Origin: Thiomicrorhabdus sp033238645
GTDB taxonomy: Bacteria; Pseudomonadota; Gammaproteobacteria; Thiomicrospirales; Thiomicrospiraceae
Assembly (NCBI GenBank): GCA_033238645.1
Contig: BQXR01000006.1
Coordinates: forward strand, 124,001 to 188,000
Length of the DNA stretch: 64,000 nt
Direction: 5' to 3'
Shown: piece by piece, positions 61,901-64,000 of the stretch
How the letters are laid out: every line of letters starts with the position of its first letter
Position numbering within the stretch: the first letter of the stretch is position 1
Position numbers and translations under genes: made by a program
The notes under the pieces: generated by a model
What the model was told of the DNA's origin: nothing
Databases searched by the model: none
The model's input: only the letters and a program-made list of their open reading frames with translations

Positions 61901-62459
61901 CAATCACTTTACTGATGTACAACTCTTCATTATCTCGGCCAGTTCTAACCAGCTCCAAATAGAAGCGATCTTCAAAATGTGCCTGCCACCACTTCATGCG
62001 ACTGGCAACTAGATTAGGCTTCTCGGCTAAAAGTGCGACACCAATATCACCCTTAATCCCACCAGAGAGCACAATGAGCCCCTCACTATACGCTTCCAAC
62101 CACTCTCGCTTAATCAAGCCAACCATGCTATTTTTATAGAGTTTTTGATTCTCTAAATAACTCTTAGAGATAAGATGCGACAGATTCAGATAGCCCTGCT
62201 CATTTTGACAGAGTAAAACAAGACTGAATATCTCACCTTGATCATCTTCCATCAACATATCAGAACCGATAATTGGCTTAATGCCCGCACCCATAGCAGC
62301 AGAATAGAATTTAACCAAGGCGAATAGGTTATTGTGATCCGTCAAGGCCATTGCAGGCTGCTCACAGCCTTTAACCAACGAAACCAGCGGCTTAATACCA
62401 AGCGTACTATCTATTACAGAATATTCTGAATGGACGTGAAGATGAACAAATTGAGTCAT
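58986..62459 (-). CDS. dnaE: DNA polymerase III alpha subunit
   Basis: DnaE is the replicative polymerase subunit. The PHP domain (HLHVHSEYSVIDSTLGI) opens the protein. The palm has GPGRGSGAGSLVAYAL and PDFDIDFCMDRRDEVI with the catalytic Asp residues. Helix-hairpin-helix and OB domains follow. Length 1157 compares with 1160 in E. coli. In many relatives it lies beside rnhB, but here it is separate. Confidence 0.98.
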   Translation of the reverse strand: MTQFVHLHVHSEYSVIDSTLGIKPLVSLVKGCEQPAMALTDHNNLFALVKFYSAAMGAGIKPIIGSDMLMEDDQGEIFSLVLLCQNEQGYLNLSHLISKSYLENQKLYKNSMVGLIKREWLEAYSEGLIVLSGGIKGDIGVALLAEKPNLVASRMKWWQAHFEDRFYLELVRTGRDNEELYISKVIDVALRYDVPVVATNDVRFAKSEDFEAHEIRTCIGAGYIIDDQNRPKNYSDQQYFKTSEEMVALFEDIPEAISNTLEIAKRCSLNLTLDTYFLPDFPVPEGMTMDEFFIEESHKGLDERLSFLFGHLSKEEIEQKRVEYYGRIKFELDIILQMGFPGYFLIVADFIQWGKNQQIPVGPGRGSGAGSLVAYALKITDLDPIEYDLLFERFLNPERVSMPDFDIDFCMDRRDEVIDYVARHYGRDHVSQIVTFGTMAAKAVVRDVGRVLGLGYGVVDGIAKLIPNELGIKLAGALEQEEELQDKYDNDDDARQLLEFALKLEGTVRNTGKHAGGVVIGPKPLDHFCPLLCEPDGSSVVTQLDKNDVETAGLVKFDFLGLRTLTIIDWALQSINKDKKPGDEGFIDIARIPLDDQPTIDMIQTGKTTGVFQLESSGMQSLIVRLKPDCFEDIIALVALFRPGPLESGMVDNFIARKHGKEKVSYPDAQYQHESLKDTLEPTYGVILYQEQVMQIAQVLAGYSLGQADMLRRAMGKKKPEEMAKQRDGFKEGAINNNVDGDLAMKIFDLVEKFAGYGFNKSHSAAYALVSYQSAWLKTHYSAEFMAAQISSDMDNTDKVVHMVNECGAMDLQVLQPDINTSEIHFKPYGVGGVNYGLGGIKGAGEAALENVIVERDANGLYKDLFDFCLRAGKKVNKRVLEALVRAGSFDSLHRNRQAVINSIPMALKQAEQQIKNEEFGQNDLFGEMLSVEEEGDTQLLNVPDMSEKVRLKGEKEVLGLYMTGHPIDMYQKELATLVGTSLASLRPEKWVKRTVAGLVVEIRNKVTRSGSRMGFATLDDKSARLDIVMRPTVYEAIKDSIRVDMVVLVTGEVSEDTFNGGIKLDAEQVVTLAEARVEKARAIKLSVQGDSHPEQSIHDLRVLLSAYAAEEGLPIVVDYTNQVANVQMKSPVGVQYFPDDDLLEALNAQGWHPEIV

Positions 62460-62667
62460 AAATTATAAGTTGCCAAGTTTACGGTTAAATCAGGGGAAAT
62501 ATACTATCCATTAAGAACACAGATCAGATTGAATATTAATTGCATTATTCTAACGGTTTATTCAACAATTAGTGCTAAAATTACCAGCAGATTTTACCGC
62601 CCTTAATTTATTCACATTTAAGTACATTCAAGCAGATATAGACCTTTTATATGGTTCCCTTTATTTT

Positions 62668-63438
62668 ATGACCGAAGCAGTAGCTCAGACACCATTTTGG
62701 CTTGACAAAAAACCTGTCCTATTTCCGCCAAGCAATCTCGCTTTAGATGAACCTAATGGCCTACTGGCTGTTGGCGGCGATCTATCACCAGAGTGGTTGC
62801 TACAGGCATATAGTAACGGGATATTTCCATGGTTTAACCCTGGTGAACCCATTCTTTGGTGGACACCCACCCCTAGAAGTGTACTTTTTATTGATCAATT
62901 AAAAATTAAACGTAGTTTGCGTAAAACTATTCAGCAACTTCAACAGTCACACCGTCTTACGGTTACTTTAGATACAGACTTTTTGGCTGTCATGAAATCC
63001 TGTGCTGAAGTCCCTCGAACTGATCAAGAGGGCACATGGATTACTGAAGAGATGTTGAAAGCCTATAACAGCCTACATCAAACAGGCAATGCACACTCTG
63101 TTGAGGTTTGGCAGGATGGCGAATTAGTAGGCGGTCTTTATGGAGTCGCTATCGGTAAAATGTTCTTTGGTGAATCCATGTTCTCTAAAGTAACTGATAG
63201 CTCTAAAATTGCATTAGTTGCCCTCGCCATGCAGCTTAAAGAGTGGGAGTTCGAGCTCATCGATACACAGATTGAAACGCCACACTTAAACAGCTTGGGA
63301 GCGAGCCTAGTGACTCGCCAACAATTTGAGGCACTTATCGCAGAGCAAACTCACCGCCCTTTTAAGGCACAAAAATGGCAACTCTCGATTAATTGGCACA
63401 CCGCAGTACAAAAACATATCCAGGTTCAAGCAGAGTAA
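62668..63438 (+). CDS. aat: Leucyl/phenylalanyl-tRNA-protein transferase
   Basis: Aat adds Leu or Phe to N-terminal Arg or Lys of proteins, marking them for ClpAP. FPPSNLALDEPNGLLAVGGD, YSNGIFPWFNPGEPILWWTP and the VYGVAIGKMFFGESMFSK-like core are family motifs. The open frame begins at a GTG at 62572, but homology starts near the ATG at 62668, giving 256 residues (234 in E. coli). Ribosome site is weak. Confidence 0.95.
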   Translation: MTEAVAQTPFWLDKKPVLFPPSNLALDEPNGLLAVGGDLSPEWLLQAYSNGIFPWFNPGEPILWWTPTPRSVLFIDQLKIKRSLRKTIQQLQQSHRLTVTLDTDFLAVMKSCAEVPRTDQEGTWITEEMLKAYNSLHQTGNAHSVEVWQDGELVGGLYGVAIGKMFFGESMFSKVTDSSKIALVALAMQLKEWEFELIDTQIETPHLNSLGASLVTRQQFEALIAEQTHRPFKAQKWQLSINWHTAVQKHIQVQAE

Positions 63439-63591
63439 CTCTGAGCAATATTAAGCAGATTTCAATAACAAATATATCTTAGTGTTTATCTGTCATAAAT
63501 AATTACGTAAAAAACTTACCCATTAAGCTAACAATCGCAGTAAAATGGGCTAAAAATAACCACTTTGCTTTCAAAAAGAGATGCTCCGTAT

Positions 63592-63981
63592 ATGTATTCA
63601 CACCCTGGAAATCGTCCTCGTTTTATCAGTATTAAAGAATTTCACTTCCCAATCAATGCCCTACTATCAGCAGCCCATAGAATTACAGGCGTTGTGCTGA
63701 TCGTAAGCTTAATCGCATACATTGCTTTGGCTAACCTTATTTTGCTACATCCACTGGTCACTTTAGAGTCCGTTACCTCTCACTGGTTAGTACTGCTTTT
63801 ACATACTGGTTTTTGGGCAGCATTAAGCTATCACTGGTTAAGCGGCTTACGCCACCTATTAGCTGAACATTTTCTTGAACCTAAACTTTATGAGATGATT
63901 AACAGCAAAAATGTTAGTTTTGCACTCATCGCTGTTTGGATCTTTACAACTATTACAGTTATTTATCAGGTATGGTCATAA
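63592..63981 (+). CDS. sdhC: Succinate dehydrogenase cytochrome b556 subunit
   Basis: SdhC is the membrane anchor that holds the heme and quinone site of complex II. RPRFISIKEFHFPINALLSA is followed by AAHRITGVVL with the family's Ser/His-Arg signature. HWLSGLRHLLAEH contains the heme-ligand His. Three membrane helices are visible. From the ATG at 63592 it is 129 residues, the length of E. coli SdhC. The next gene overlaps its stop (TAATG). Confidence 0.94.
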   Translation: MYSHPGNRPRFISIKEFHFPINALLSAAHRITGVVLIVSLIAYIALANLILLHPLVTLESVTSHWLVLLLHTGFWAALSYHWLSGLRHLLAEHFLEPKLYEMINSKNVSFALIAVWIFTTITVIYQVWS

Positions 63982-64000
63982 TGGATCTTAATATTGAAAA
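63981..64000 (+). CDS. sdhD: Start of the next sdh gene (probably sdhD), cut by the window edge
   Basis: An ATG overlaps the sdhC stop by one base and reads MDLNIE before the window ends. Position and coupling suggest the second membrane anchor subunit; the sequence itself is too short to identify. Confidence 0.5.

Noticed and set aside
1..64000. Mobile elements, prophage or CRISPR
   Set aside because: I saw no transposase, integrase, terminal inverted repeats with target duplications, or regularly spaced repeats. The tRNA cluster has no adjacent integrase or att-like duplication.

Overview
This is a chromosomal window from an AT-rich gammaproteobacterium. The gene content and protein sequences look most like a free-living member of the Thiotrichales/Piscirickettsiaceae side of the class, but that placement is an inference from family resemblance and order of genes, not from a database search. 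About three quarters of the window is conserved housekeeping DNA. I see no phage, no insertion sequence and no CRISPR array.

Layout. Positions 1-12879 (minus strand) hold the classic gammaproteobacterial envelope and translation cluster, read rpsB-tsf, pyrH-frr, uppS-cdsA-rseP-bamA-skp-lpxD-fabZ-lpxA-lpxB-rnhB. It makes ribosomal protein S2, EF-Ts, UMP kinase, recycling factor, the undecaprenyl carrier, phospholipid precursors, outer-membrane protein assembly and lipid A. The usual dxr gene between frr and uppS is missing; two hairpins lie there instead. map and glnD diverge from rpsB. Positions 17.4-23.8 kb carry lysine/murein genes (dapD, dapE, murB), a small ArsC/Spx-like protein, a sodium symporter and an FKBP rotamase. 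Positions 24-34.6 kb are the accessory part: a rhodanese lipoprotein, membrane proteins, two paralogous five-cysteine Bfd-like proteins, small secreted proteins, one with a sigma-54 promoter, and a chaperone-usher pilus operon whose usher is fused to SPOR-type domains. Positions 34.9-38 kb hold the conserved uvrC-pgsA-tRNA(Gly)-tRNA(Cys)-tRNA(Leu) unit. Positions 38-46 kb carry a signal peptide peptidase-like protein, YcgN, a pseudouridine synthase, a FemAB-like protein, a small tyrosine phosphatase and a large M16 protease. Positions 46.3-56.7 kb (minus) are the rimP-nusA-infB-rbfA-truB ... rpsO-pnp region, with a rhodanese-methyltransferase fusion and a cyclic-nucleotide-binding protein inserted between truB and rpsO. 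The window ends with acs, dnaE, aat and the start of the sdh operon.

Regulation visible in the sequence: a near-consensus promoter and structured leader for rpsB; a long double-stranded leader hairpin before pnp, as in the RNase III/PNPase autoregulated pnp messages; a consensus promoter followed by an intrinsic terminator before rimP-nusA-infB, suggesting attenuation; a strong terminator after the major pilin gene; and an array of hairpins in the pilin leader.

The most unusual signal is a short DNA word, C(6-9)TGCTCA, found again and again between genes and also inside reading frames (uvrC, truB and the last codons of a phosphatase gene). Fifteen of the 19 C or G runs of six or more that I found in 64 kb read C-run followed by TG, and 13 of these 15 have the C run on the plus strand. 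It behaves like a genome-wide signature word (uptake signal, Chi-like or segregation motif) rather than a gene-specific site.
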